Shown here piece after piece: positions 16,328 to 24,169 of a DNA stretch of 33,726 nt. Below the pieces are notes generated by a model. It saw only the letters and a program-made list of their open reading frames with translations, had not been told where the DNA came from and ran no database searches. The stretch is from Flavobacteriia bacterium (GTDB lineage: Bacteria; Bacteroidota; Bacteroidia; Flavobacteriales_D; Crocinitomicaceae): the NCBI GenBank assembly GCA_947455255.1, contig CANGOA010000014.1:1-33726 (forward strand), written 5' to 3'. The translations under genes and the position numbers were made by a program. Numbering within the stretch: the first letter of the stretch is position 1; each line of letters begins with the position of its first letter.

Positions 16328-17491
16328 ATGCGTAGTTTACTTTCTTTATTTTCTTTATTCTTAATTGTTTCTTGCTCAGAATCGAATGATAAAGACACAA
16401 TTAAACCTATACTTCCAAATAATTTTTCAATACATGGAGAAATTTTAGGTGCCGCAAATCAAAAAATTTTTGTTGAAGCTCAGAGTTCAAGGGGGGTAAT
16501 AAAAATTGCAGAATCTCAAACGGAAGTAGATGGAACTTTTAAAATTGAGGGAAATATTAAAGGATTTGGTTTGTACCAATTAAGAGTTGGAAAAGTACAA
16601 GTTAAAAGTGTTCCTTTAACGTTATGTCCAAAAGATAAAATCAGTCTAAAAGCAAATTATGCAACTTTTGAGCAATTGCCTAAATTATCAGGTTCACATT
16701 GGACTCAGGCTATAACTAAATATATGGAAATTTTCAATGAGTTTGCATACAAACAAATGGCTTTGATTAATGATAAATCTATTACTGAGGAGGAAAAAAT
16801 CAAACAATTTTTTATTATTAAGAAACCTTTAGATATTTACGCAAAGTCAGAAATGCTTAGAGATCCTTCTAATCCAGCAAATATTGTACTTACTACATCA
16901 ATGACACCTGCAATGGGATTTGAAAATTGGGATGTAACTAATTTAGAAGTGTTAAAAGCAGTATTAAAAGCGTATAAGATAAAATATCCTCGTTCACCTA
17001 TTACTAAATCCTTAGAAATACAAATTGATCAAATAAAAAGTGCATACGATCAATTTAAAGGGACCAATAGTTCATCTCAACAGGTTCCAGAAATCAATTT
17101 ACCAGATCCGAATGGAAATAAAATAAGTTTAAGCTCCTTGAAAGGAAAGGTTGTATTAATTGATTTTTGGGCGTCGTGGTGTGCTCCTTGTAGACAAGCT
17201 AATCCAAATGTAGTTTCATTATATAAAAAGTATAAGAGCAAAAATTTTACGATATATAGTGTTTCTTTGGATAAAGATAAAGAAGCTTGGAAACGCGCAA
17301 TTCAATCAGATGGATTAATTTGGACTACACATGTGAGCGATTTATTACAATGGGAAACACCACTTGTACAACAATATGGTTTTAATTCGATACCATTTAC
17401 AGTATTGGTTGATAAGAACGGAGTGATAGTAGGTAAGAATTTACAAGGTGACGAATTAGAACAAAAAATCATCTCCTTATTAAAAAAATAA
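16328..17491 (+). CDS. TlpA-like thioredoxin lipoprotein with DUF4369 domain (copy 1)
   Basis: This 387-residue protein begins with a lipoprotein signal peptide (LIVSC, Cys16 lipidated). An N-terminal DUF4369-like beta domain (about 30-110) is followed by a helical linker and a TlpA/ResA thioredoxin domain (about 250-387) with WASWCAPC (Cys285, Cys288) and a cis-proline at IPFTVL. It probably reduces disulfides in periplasmic proteins while tethered to a membrane. ATG 16328 is preferred over the upstream ATG 16304, which would put eight extra residues before the signal peptide and overlap gatB. A paralogue follows after 3 nt, sharing WASWC-PCR--NPNVV and the VSLDKDK block, so this is a tandem duplication. 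Confidence 0.9.
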   Translation: MRSLLSLFSLFLIVSCSESNDKDTIKPILPNNFSIHGEILGAANQKIFVEAQSSRGVIKIAESQTEVDGTFKIEGNIKGFGLYQLRVGKVQVKSVPLTLCPKDKISLKANYATFEQLPKLSGSHWTQAITKYMEIFNEFAYKQMALINDKSITEEEKIKQFFIIKKPLDIYAKSEMLRDPSNPANIVLTTSMTPAMGFENWDVTNLEVLKAVLKAYKIKYPRSPITKSLEIQIDQIKSAYDQFKGTNSSSQQVPEINLPDPNGNKISLSSLKGKVVLIDFWASWCAPCRQANPNVVSLYKKYKSKNFTIYSVSLDKDKEAWKRAIQSDGLIWTTHVSDLLQWETPLVQQYGFNSIPFTVLVDKNGVIVGKNLQGDELEQKIISLLKK

Positions 17492-17494
17492 ATT

Positions 17495-18607
17495 ATGAAG
17501 TATTTAATAGTAGTTTTCACCGTATTCTTGAGTTTATTTAGTTTTTCTCAAACTCCTATCGATGTTACGATTAATGGATCCGTATTTAATCTTACTCAGG
17601 ATTCAGTTTATATTTCTCAGTATAATGGTCAAGGTTATCGTGATTTATTGCGTGCAAAAGTTGATAGAAAAGGAAATTTTAAATTGATTGGTAAGTTGCC
17701 ATCTAAAGATATTTATGTTCTTCGATTTTCCAAAAATCAACATATTAATTTAATTTTAAGGGAGAACTCAATTATTACTATTTCTGGAGATGGAAAAAAT
17801 TTAATTAATTATATGATTTTAGTAGGTTCAGAAGAGAGTGCTCAATTAAATAAGTTTATCATTCGATTAGAAGATTATAATCGTAGAAAGGATTCTGCAA
17901 ATATTTATTTACAGCAACATCCAGATCAAGAGAAGGTTGTAAACGAGTCATTTATGACAGTTTATCAAGGATTTGAAGCATATAAACAAGAGTTTTTTAA
18001 CGCCAATCAAAATTCACCAGCTTTGTTACCGTTATTATCATTATTTGATCCTAATCAAAATTTTGAAGTTTATGAAATGTTAGTGGATCATATAGTAAAA
18101 GGTTTTGATGGAGCACCAACTGTCAATTTAGTAAAGGCTAATTATTTAAATTTCAAAGCAAAACACGATGAAATGGCATTTTTGTTACCAGGAAAAGAGG
18201 CTTTAGATTTTATGCAACCTAAAATTGATGGTAAACCTTTACGTTTATCTGATCTAAAAGGCAAAGTTGTTCTTCTTGATTTTTGGGCTTCTTGGTGTGG
18301 TCCTTGTAGAAGAGAGAATCCAAATGTCGTAAAGATATATGAGAAATATAAAGACGCAGGATTTACTGTAATGAGTGTTTCCTTAGATAAAGACAAAAAC
18401 GCATGGCAAGCAGCAATAAAAACAGATAATTTATCTTGGCCAAATCATGTAAGTGATTTAAAAGCTTGGTCTAATGAAGCAGCACAATTGTATAAAGTTA
18501 CTGGAATTCCATTTACAGTGTTGATTGATAAAGAAGGTAAAATCATAAAAACAAATGTTCGAGGAGAGGAATTAGAATTGCTGTTAAAAAACGTATTTGG
18601 ATTTTAA
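17495..18607 (+). CDS. TlpA-like thioredoxin with DUF4369 domain (copy 2)
   Basis: This 370-residue protein is a paralogue of the gene before it, with the same plan: N-terminal DUF4369-like domain (about 22-105), helical middle, and a thioredoxin domain (about 235-370) with WASWCGPC (Cys268, Cys271), VMSVSLDKDK and a cis-proline in GIPFTVL. It has an ordinary Sec signal peptide (to about FSFSQ, residue 19) instead of a lipobox, so it should be soluble in the periplasm while copy 1 is membrane-tethered. The active site dipeptide is Gly-Pro, the standard thioredoxin form, against Ala-Pro in copy 1. It ends one base before the LpxH-type gene. Confidence 0.9.
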   Translation: MKYLIVVFTVFLSLFSFSQTPIDVTINGSVFNLTQDSVYISQYNGQGYRDLLRAKVDRKGNFKLIGKLPSKDIYVLRFSKNQHINLILRENSIITISGDGKNLINYMILVGSEESAQLNKFIIRLEDYNRRKDSANIYLQQHPDQEKVVNESFMTVYQGFEAYKQEFFNANQNSPALLPLLSLFDPNQNFEVYEMLVDHIVKGFDGAPTVNLVKANYLNFKAKHDEMAFLLPGKEALDFMQPKIDGKPLRLSDLKGKVVLLDFWASWCGPCRRENPNVVKIYEKYKDAGFTVMSVSLDKDKNAWQAAIKTDNLSWPNHVSDLKAWSNEAAQLYKVTGIPFTVLIDKEGKIIKTNVRGEELELLLKNVFGF

Positions 18608-18608
18608 G

Positions 18609-19364
18609 ATGCATTTGACTCCTGGAAAAAAGATATTTTTCGCTTCGGATTTTCACTTGGGAGCTCCTACTTATGATAAAAGTCGTGAGAGAGAGAAACT
18701 TATTTGTACATGGTTAGATTCTATCAAATCTGAATGTGAAGCGTTATATTTGGTTGGTGATATTTTTGATTTTTGGTTTGAATATAAATTCGCAATTCCT
18801 AAAGGTTTTATTCGTTTGCAAGGTAAAATTGCAGAATTTACAGATGCTGGTATAGAAGTTCATTTTTTTACAGGAAATCATGATATGTGGGCTTTTGATT
18901 ATTTACCTAAAGAATTAGGTGTAAATATTCATTATAAACCTATTATTACAGTTATTAACGAAAAAAGAATTTACATAGGACATGGTGATGGATTAGGTCC
19001 AGGTGATTATGGTTATAAAAGGTTAAAGAAAGTCTTCAAAAATCGTATTATTCAATCATTATTTGGTTTTATTCATCCAAATATAGGTATAGGTCTTGCA
19101 GATTTTTTATCGAAACGTAGTCGCGCTAAATCGGGGCATTTGGACGAGGTGTTTTTAGGTGTGGAAAAAGAATGGCTAGTACATTATTGCAAAGAAATTT
19201 TGCATAAAGAATCCATTGATTTTTTCGTTTTTGGCCATAGACATTTACCAATTTTACAACAAGTAAATCAATCTGTGTATGTTAATTTGGGAGATTGGAT
19301 TAATTATTTTACTTATGGTGAGTTTGATGGTGAACAGTTGAAATTATTAAAATATACAGAATAG
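18609..19364 (+). CDS. lpxH: UDP-2,3-diacylglucosamine diphosphatase, LpxH type
   Basis: This 251-residue calcineurin-like phosphoesterase carries the full set of metal-binding motifs: ASDFHLGAP (Asp and His), VGDIFDFWF, TGNHDMW, GHGDGLG and FGHRHLP. The DFWFEYK extension and the GDxxGxGD loop are typical of LpxH, which cuts UDP-2,3-diacylglucosamine to lipid X in lipid A synthesis at the inner membrane. LpxK, later in the same pathway, is in the same operon. ATG 18609 follows the previous stop by one base and fits the family better than the TTG at 18597. It ends 11 nt before a convergent gene with no hairpin between them. Confidence 0.9.
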   Translation: MHLTPGKKIFFASDFHLGAPTYDKSREREKLICTWLDSIKSECEALYLVGDIFDFWFEYKFAIPKGFIRLQGKIAEFTDAGIEVHFFTGNHDMWAFDYLPKELGVNIHYKPIITVINEKRIYIGHGDGLGPGDYGYKRLKKVFKNRIIQSLFGFIHPNIGIGLADFLSKRSRAKSGHLDEVFLGVEKEWLVHYCKEILHKESIDFFVFGHRHLPILQQVNQSVYVNLGDWINYFTYGEFDGEQLKLLKYTE

Positions 19365-19375
19365 AATAGTCGTTT

Positions 19376-20137
19376 TTATAATTTAGGGAAATTATTAGAT
19401 TCCTTTTTCTGATTAAGATCTATATCTTCATATATTCTATTTTCATCAATAAATACATCATCGATTTCTAGAAAGTTTCTCTCTCTTCTTCTTTTTGTAG
19501 AAGTTTGAGGTTTAATTCGAGGATATATTATGTTTTCTGAAAAATATATTGCTCCCATTTGAATTAGAAAAAGCAGAATAAAAATAATAATTGTATTAGT
19601 TTGTTGTTTTGAATAGTGTAATTGAGATTTATTTGATTTACCAGTAAGAAAATATTCAACTTCTTGTGCTATTTTACATGGATAGGCAAGGTTTGGATTA
19701 AATAAAAAAAAAGTTTTAATATTTAGTTTTTCAAATAAATTTTTTGAATCATTAATGTTAGTTAATCCTTTATTTTGTTCACTTATTAATTCAATGTTAG
19801 CTTCGTAAATTTCATCTTCATTACCATCTAATTTATCACTTACATAGATGAAAAATGTTGCGAAAAAGTACCATGAAACTCCGAAAAAAGCATAGGTAAT
19901 TGGTATGTAGATATAAGATTTTATTTTAGATTTAAATCTCTTTCTTGTTTTTTTTATACTTAAATAAAATATGCAATACAAAAAGGGTGTTAAAATTCCA
20001 TAAATAACATTTAACGTATTATCATCGTAAAAAAATAACATCCATAGAGTATTAATAACAATCAAAAAAATAAATAAAGCAAATGTTTTATGCAGTAACG
20101 CTTTTTTTTTGTCTTTGGATTTTCTAATATTTTGCAC
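19376..20137 (-). CDS. Unrecognised four-helix membrane protein
   Basis: I do not recognise this 253-residue protein. It has four likely membrane helices: about residues 16-38, 42-61, 77-100 and 184-204. Between helices 3 and 4 is a hydrophilic loop of about 80 residues (NEDEIYEANIELISEQ..., NPNLAYPCKIAQEVEYF), and the tail after helix 4 (about 205-253) is charged, with KRRRERN followed by an acidic stretch. It starts with GTG at 20135-20137, 5 nt after the proline dehydrogenase stop, so the two are co-transcribed. The conserved-looking loop may be periplasmic or cytosolic; topology cannot be fixed by eye. No function is proposed. Confidence 0.75.
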   Translation of the reverse strand: MQNIRKSKDKKKALLHKTFALFIFLIVINTLWMLFFYDDNTLNVIYGILTPFLYCIFYLSIKKTRKRFKSKIKSYIYIPITYAFFGVSWYFFATFFIYVSDKLDGNEDEIYEANIELISEQNKGLTNINDSKNLFEKLNIKTFFLFNPNLAYPCKIAQEVEYFLTGKSNKSQLHYSKQQTNTIIIFILLFLIQMGAIYFSENIIYPRIKPQTSTKRRRERNFLEIDDVFIDENRIYEDIDLNQKKESNNFPKL

Positions 20138-20142
20138 GAAAA

Positions 20143-21309
20143 TTATTTTTTTCTTCTATTTTTTTCAATTGATAATAAAGAAAGCTCTCGACCTGTTTGA
20201 CCTGCTACAGATGTATTCTCATCAGCTCTACGTAATAAATAGGGCAGGACTTCTTTAATTGGTCCATAAGGGACATATTTTGCTACGTTGTAATCTAATG
20301 CAGCAAGATTGTAAGATATATGATCACTCATGCCAAGAAGTTGTGCAAAATACATCGATTTAGAATTTTTGTCAATTTTATATTTTTCTATTAATTGACT
20401 AAGAATTAATGAACTATCTTCGTTATGTGTACCTGCACAAAGTGCTAAATAATCTATGTTCTGACAAATTATTTCTAAAGCTAGATTATAATCTTTATCA
20501 GAGTTTTCTTTTGTAGCTTGAATTGGTGATGGATATCCCATTAATTGAGCACGTTCACGTTCTTTTTCCATGTAAGCACCTCTAACGAGTTTAATTCCAT
20601 AGTGATATTGTCCATTTCGTGACTCATTAATTATTTTTTTTAGAAAATTAATTCTGTCATGACGATACATTTGTAAAGTATTAAATACAATTGCTCTTTC
20701 TTTATTAAATTTCATTATCATAGATAAAGTTATTCTATCGATACTATCTTGTATCCAACTTTCTTCAGCATCTATAAAAACAGGAACATTATTTTCATGT
20801 CCTTTTGCACAAATTTGTTCAACACGTTGAATTATACCGAAATAAGATTTTTTATCTTCCTCGGAAAGTTCATTATTAATATCGTTTGCTTTTTCTAATA
20901 TTTCAAATGTTGCAATTCCAGTCATTTTAAAAACAGCAAAAGGGATTGCAGGATTATTTTTAGCTTTTATAATTGTATCAATAATTTCTTGTGTTGTTTT
21001 TTCAAAATCAACTTCCTCCGTTTTTCCTTCAACAGAATAATCAAGTATTGTACCTATATTGTAATCGTTTAATTCTTTTATTTTTTCTTCACAATCTGTA
21101 ATGTTAACTCCACCACAAAATTGTTTAAAAATGGTTTTTTTGATGATGCCATCAATAGGTAAATTTAATTTAAGAGCAATTTCTGTAAACCACTTACCAA
21201 ATTTTACAACACGTGGATAACCGATAATTTTAAATAACCAATATGCACGTATTAAATCTTTATCTGTTTTGCTTTTAAAAGCAATTTCTGTATTTTCAAA
21301 AGTAATCAT
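20143..21309 (-). CDS. Proline dehydrogenase
   Basis: This 388-residue single-domain enzyme oxidises proline to pyrroline-5-carboxylate using FAD. Family motifs of the beta/alpha barrel are visible: VRGAYMEKERERA (about 252-264), the LCAGTHNE strand, QLLGMSDHISYNLA, the YVPYG loop, and the C-terminal LRRADENTSV (about 358-367) that contacts the substrate. This is the monofunctional type common in Bacteroidota, without the P5C dehydrogenase domain. A TATTTTTG element lies only 4 nt above its ATG, so its mRNA should have almost no leader. An unknown membrane protein follows 5 nt downstream. Confidence 0.94.
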   Translation of the reverse strand: MITFENTEIAFKSKTDKDLIRAYWLFKIIGYPRVVKFGKWFTEIALKLNLPIDGIIKKTIFKQFCGGVNITDCEEKIKELNDYNIGTILDYSVEGKTEEVDFEKTTQEIIDTIIKAKNNPAIPFAVFKMTGIATFEILEKANDINNELSEEDKKSYFGIIQRVEQICAKGHENNVPVFIDAEESWIQDSIDRITLSMIMKFNKERAIVFNTLQMYRHDRINFLKKIINESRNGQYHYGIKLVRGAYMEKERERAQLMGYPSPIQATKENSDKDYNLALEIICQNIDYLALCAGTHNEDSSLILSQLIEKYKIDKNSKSMYFAQLLGMSDHISYNLAALDYNVAKYVPYGPIKEVLPYLLRRADENTSVAGQTGRELSLLSIEKNRRKK

Positions 21310-21313
21310 GGTA

Positions 21314-21321
21314 CAAAAATA
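21314..21321 (-). promoter_or_regulatory. -7 element of the proline dehydrogenase gene
   Basis: TATTTTTG on the minus strand matches TAnnTTTG and ends 4 nt before ATG 21309. A transcript starting the usual 4-7 nt downstream would be leaderless or nearly so. No clear TTG -33 element is seen, so an activator may be involved. Confidence 0.45.
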
Positions 21322-21416
21322 CTTTCATTTTATTTAAAAATTTAATTATTTGAAATGAAAAATTAGCTGTTTTAAAAATATATTGTATTTTGTATTAACA
21401 AATGAAAGAATAAGTC

Positions 21417-22514
21417 ATGTCGTATACACTTAAATCAAATACATATCAGATAGAAATTAGTGATCTTGAAGATTCTTCTTTTCAAGACTTTATGTTAGTA
21501 AATTATGCTAACTCTCGTAAAATAATTATAGTGGATGAAAATACAAATGAATATTGTTTAGAATATTTGATAACAACCTATGATTTTTTGAAAGATGCTG
21601 AAATTATTTTAATACCAGAAGGGGAGGATAGTAAAGTTATTGATTTATGTGCACAGATTTGGGATACTTGGACTGATTATCAAATTGAAAGAAATGATGT
21701 GGTAATAAATTTAGGAGGTGGGATTGTTTCTGATGTTGGAGGGTTTGCTGCTTCAGTTTATAAGAGAGGTCTAGATTTTATAAATATTCCAACAACTTTA
21801 TTAGCTATGGTAGACGCTTCTGTAGGAGGTAAAACAGGTGTTGATTTAGGCAAATATAAAAATCAGTTAGGATTATTTGTTGATCCAAAAGCCGTCTATG
21901 TAGACATAGCATTTTTACAAACACTTCCAATTGGTGAAATTTATAATGGTTTTGCTGAAATGTTAAAACATGGACTTATAGTTAATGCAAAACATTGGGA
22001 AGATTTGTCTATTTTAGTTGAAGTTGAACAAGAAATCACCATTGAACATATCTATACATCGTTAAGCATAAAAAATGGAATTGTACTAGAAGATCCTTTT
22101 GAAGGTGGTCTTCGTAAAAAATTAAATTTTGGACATACAATTGGACATGCTTTAGAAGGACATTTTTCTATCAAAGATCCAATTTCTCACGGTTATGCAG
22201 TTGCTTTAGGGATTTTGGCGGAATCATTTATTTCATTTAAGAAAAATTTTATAACATTATCTGAATTAAATGAAATTGAACGTGTTATGCTTTCTAATTA
22301 TGAAAGTATTGACTTATCCGATGAAAACCTTAACGATATATTTCAGTTAATGAAAAACGATAAGAAAAATGAAAAACAAAAAATCTTATGTGTTTTATTA
22401 ATTGGGATTGGCCAGAGTATAATTAATCAAGAGATTTCAGAACAAGAAGTTCTTGAATCATTAGAATATTTAAATAGATTACACCAAGAAGAAAAGAAAT
22501 TAGAAATCAAATAA
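21417..22514 (+). CDS. aroB: 3-dehydroquinate synthase
   Basis: This 365-residue enzyme makes 3-dehydroquinate from DAHP, the second step of the shikimate pathway, using NAD and zinc. The NAD-binding glycine run NLGGGIVSDVGGF (about 98-110), VDASVGGKTGVD (132-143), and the likely zinc ligands Glu181 (FAEMLKHG), His240 (NFGHTIGHALEGH) and His258 (ISHGYAVA) are all present. Length fits the family. It is divergent from proline dehydrogenase (107 bp) and stops 4 nt before the convergent MerR gene. Confidence 0.96.
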   Translation: MSYTLKSNTYQIEISDLEDSSFQDFMLVNYANSRKIIIVDENTNEYCLEYLITTYDFLKDAEIILIPEGEDSKVIDLCAQIWDTWTDYQIERNDVVINLGGGIVSDVGGFAASVYKRGLDFINIPTTLLAMVDASVGGKTGVDLGKYKNQLGLFVDPKAVYVDIAFLQTLPIGEIYNGFAEMLKHGLIVNAKHWEDLSILVEVEQEITIEHIYTSLSIKNGIVLEDPFEGGLRKKLNFGHTIGHALEGHFSIKDPISHGYAVALGILAESFISFKKNFITLSELNEIERVMLSNYESIDLSDENLNDIFQLMKNDKKNEKQKILCVLLIGIGQSIINQEISEQEVLESLEYLNRLHQEEKKLEIK

Positions 22515-22518
22515 AGGC

Positions 22519-22872
22519 TTAGTAACTAGATTTCATTGTAAGTAACATTTCCTTGATTGCTTTTAAACGAGTTATAATTGCTTCGTTATCTGTTGTATTT
22601 TCTTCGTGAGAATAATCATTTTTTGCTTTAATAGAATTTTTAGCGCCTTCAAGGGTGAAACCTTTCACTTTTACCAAATGGTAAATTTTGTTAATATTTT
22701 CTATGTCTTTAATGGTAAATAATCGATTACCTTTTCTGTTTTTTTTAGGAGATATTACCTGAAACTCTTTTTCCCAAAACCTTATTAGTGAGGTGTTTAC
22801 ATTGAACATGGTGGATACTTCACCAATAGTGTAGTATAATTTTGTTAGATTTTCTGTAGATACTTTATTCAA
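22519..22872 (-). CDS. MerR-family transcriptional regulator
   Basis: This 117-residue protein has the MerR winged helix-turn-helix near the N-terminus: YYTIGEVSTMFNVNTSLIRFWEKEF (about 13-37), the GNRLFTIKDIENI wing (about 47-59), then a helix pair with VKVKGFTLEGAKNSI and a short C-terminal helix, probably for dimer formation. There is no effector domain, as in many short Bacteroidota MerR proteins; targets are unknown. The start appears to be TTG 22870-22872, since a stop lies two codons upstream and no ATG precedes the HTH. It is divergent from the NlpC/P60 gene, 45 bp away, which it might regulate (inference). Confidence 0.9.
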   Translation of the reverse strand: MNKVSTENLTKLYYTIGEVSTMFNVNTSLIRFWEKEFQVISPKKNRKGNRLFTIKDIENINKIYHLVKVKGFTLEGAKNSIKAKNDYSHEENTTDNEAIITRLKAIKEMLLTMKSSY

Positions 22873-22902
22873 GACTTAGGTTTTATGCTGTGAAAATAGT
22901 GA

Positions 22903-22910
22903 TATTTTTG
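22903..22910 (+). promoter_or_regulatory. -7 element of the NlpC/P60 gene
   Basis: TATTTTTG matches TAnnTTTG and ends 7 nt before ATG 22918, so the leader is at most a few bases. It lies between the divergent MerR gene and the NlpC/P60 gene. No good -33 TTG is visible. Confidence 0.45.
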
Positions 22911-22917
22911 TAAAAGA

Positions 22918-23532
22918 ATGAAAACATCAATCATCTATATTTTATTTTTTTTATTTTCATGTTTGTTATTGCCTTTTATTGGTAACACTCAAACTAATTT
23001 AAAAAAAGATTCTCTTTCAATAGTTAAATCTCAATCTAAATTAGATTTTAAAGCATCGAATGATACAGTTCCTCAAAATAACAGTGCTTATGTAGATAAT
23101 ATGTTAGGATTTGCAAAAACATTTTTAGGTACTCCATATTTAAGTTCGGGAGCTTCTCCAACTGGATTTGATTGTTCAGGTTTTGTGTCCTATGTATTGG
23201 GGAATTTCGGGATGGATGTGATTCATTCTAGTTATGGATTAGCGGAATATGGACGTACCGTAAAGCTTTCAGATGCACGCCCAGGTGATTTAATGTTTTT
23301 CAAAGGGAGTAATTCAGGTTCTAGTCGAATTGGACATGTAGGAATCATTTATGAAGTTCATCCAACAGAAGGGATTAAATTTATACATGCATCCTCATCA
23401 AAGGGTGTAACTATTGATCGGTTTAATGGGAGTGCCTATTATGTTCCAAGATATGTCACGACGAAACGCTTAGATTATGGAGTTGAGAGTTCAGGGTCAA
23501 AAGGAGGGGAAGAAGGATTGACCTTTGATTAA
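22918..23532 (+). CDS. NlpC/P60 family cell-wall hydrolase
   Basis: This 204-residue protein has a signal peptide (about 1-25, ending GNTQ), a low-complexity linker (about 26-58) and one NlpC/P60 domain (about 60-182). The catalytic cysteine is Cys86 in GFDCSGFVSYV, with His140 in RIGHVGIIYE and His157 in FIHASSSKGV; the ARPGDLMFF motif is also present. It probably cuts peptide stems of peptidoglycan in the periplasm. Its stop codon (TAA 23530-23532) directly abuts the convergent stop of the GtrA-like gene, with no terminator between them. Confidence 0.94.
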   Translation: MKTSIIYILFFLFSCLLLPFIGNTQTNLKKDSLSIVKSQSKLDFKASNDTVPQNNSAYVDNMLGFAKTFLGTPYLSSGASPTGFDCSGFVSYVLGNFGMDVIHSSYGLAEYGRTVKLSDARPGDLMFFKGSNSGSSRIGHVGIIYEVHPTEGIKFIHASSSKGVTIDRFNGSAYYVPRYVTTKRLDYGVESSGSKGGEEGLTFD

Positions 23533-24006
23533 CTATTTGAAAGTAAAGTATTTTTGAACAATATAGCTTATGACTACAATGATAGATGTAGTCATAATTT
23601 GACTTGGCATTGGCCACCAATTAAGATATTCAACAAATAATTTTAGTAATCCATAATTTAAAAACACACTAAATATTACAAAAAATAAGTGTCTAGTAAA
23701 TTGTTTTTTTCCAGGAAGGTTACTCTCGTTCCAGACTACATATTTACTTAAAAAAAATCCAATTGGGAAAGTAACGCCAAAAGATACAAAGAAAGATGCA
23801 ATATGAGGTTTGATAGAGAAAAGTCCTAAATCTACATTTACTTGGTGAAAAATATAATGTTCACAAACAAAAAAAAGAATCAAGCCAAATAAAGTGTTTC
23901 CACCTCCGCAGGCTAAGTAATGATAGGTTTGTTTATCCATGAATCGTTTGAAAATAGGATAAAATACATCCAAAAAATTAAAAATAAGGATTTGTGCTTT
24001 ATTCAT
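23533..24006 (-). CDS. GtrA-like family membrane protein
   Basis: With ATG 24004-24006 as start the protein has 157 residues and four likely membrane helices, with the GtrA pattern: HYLACGGGNTLFGLILFF, then FFVSFGVTFPIGFFLSKYVVW, FARHLFF-type (FTRHLFFVIFSVFLNYGLL), and a last helix ending ISYIVQKYFTFK. GtrA proteins are thought to help move lipid-linked sugars across the membrane. A longer reading from TTG 24048 exists, but the TATTTTTG promoter element at 24025-24032 lies inside that extension, which supports the shorter start. Confidence 0.88.
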   Translation of the reverse strand: MNKAQILIFNFLDVFYPIFKRFMDKQTYHYLACGGGNTLFGLILFFVCEHYIFHQVNVDLGLFSIKPHIASFFVSFGVTFPIGFFLSKYVVWNESNLPGKKQFTRHLFFVIFSVFLNYGLLKLFVEYLNWWPMPSQIMTTSIIVVISYIVQKYFTFK

Positions 24007-24024
24007 TAACCAAACATTTAGATA

Positions 24025-24032
24025 CAAAAATA
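24025..24032 (-). promoter_or_regulatory. -7 element of the GtrA-like gene
   Basis: TATTTTTG on the minus strand fits TAnnTTTG. A start near 24019 gives a leader of about 13 nt before ATG 24006 and decides the start codon of the gene. Confidence 0.45.
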
Positions 24033-24169
24033 CAAAATCAGAATACAAAATGGAATTTATTTCGTTATTTGAGTGTATTGAGTTGATTGTAGGTTGAGTA
24101 ACCTTTTTTAATTTATCTCGTATATTGTTAAGTAAGATTTAATTTGTACTAAAAACTCAACATATTTAT

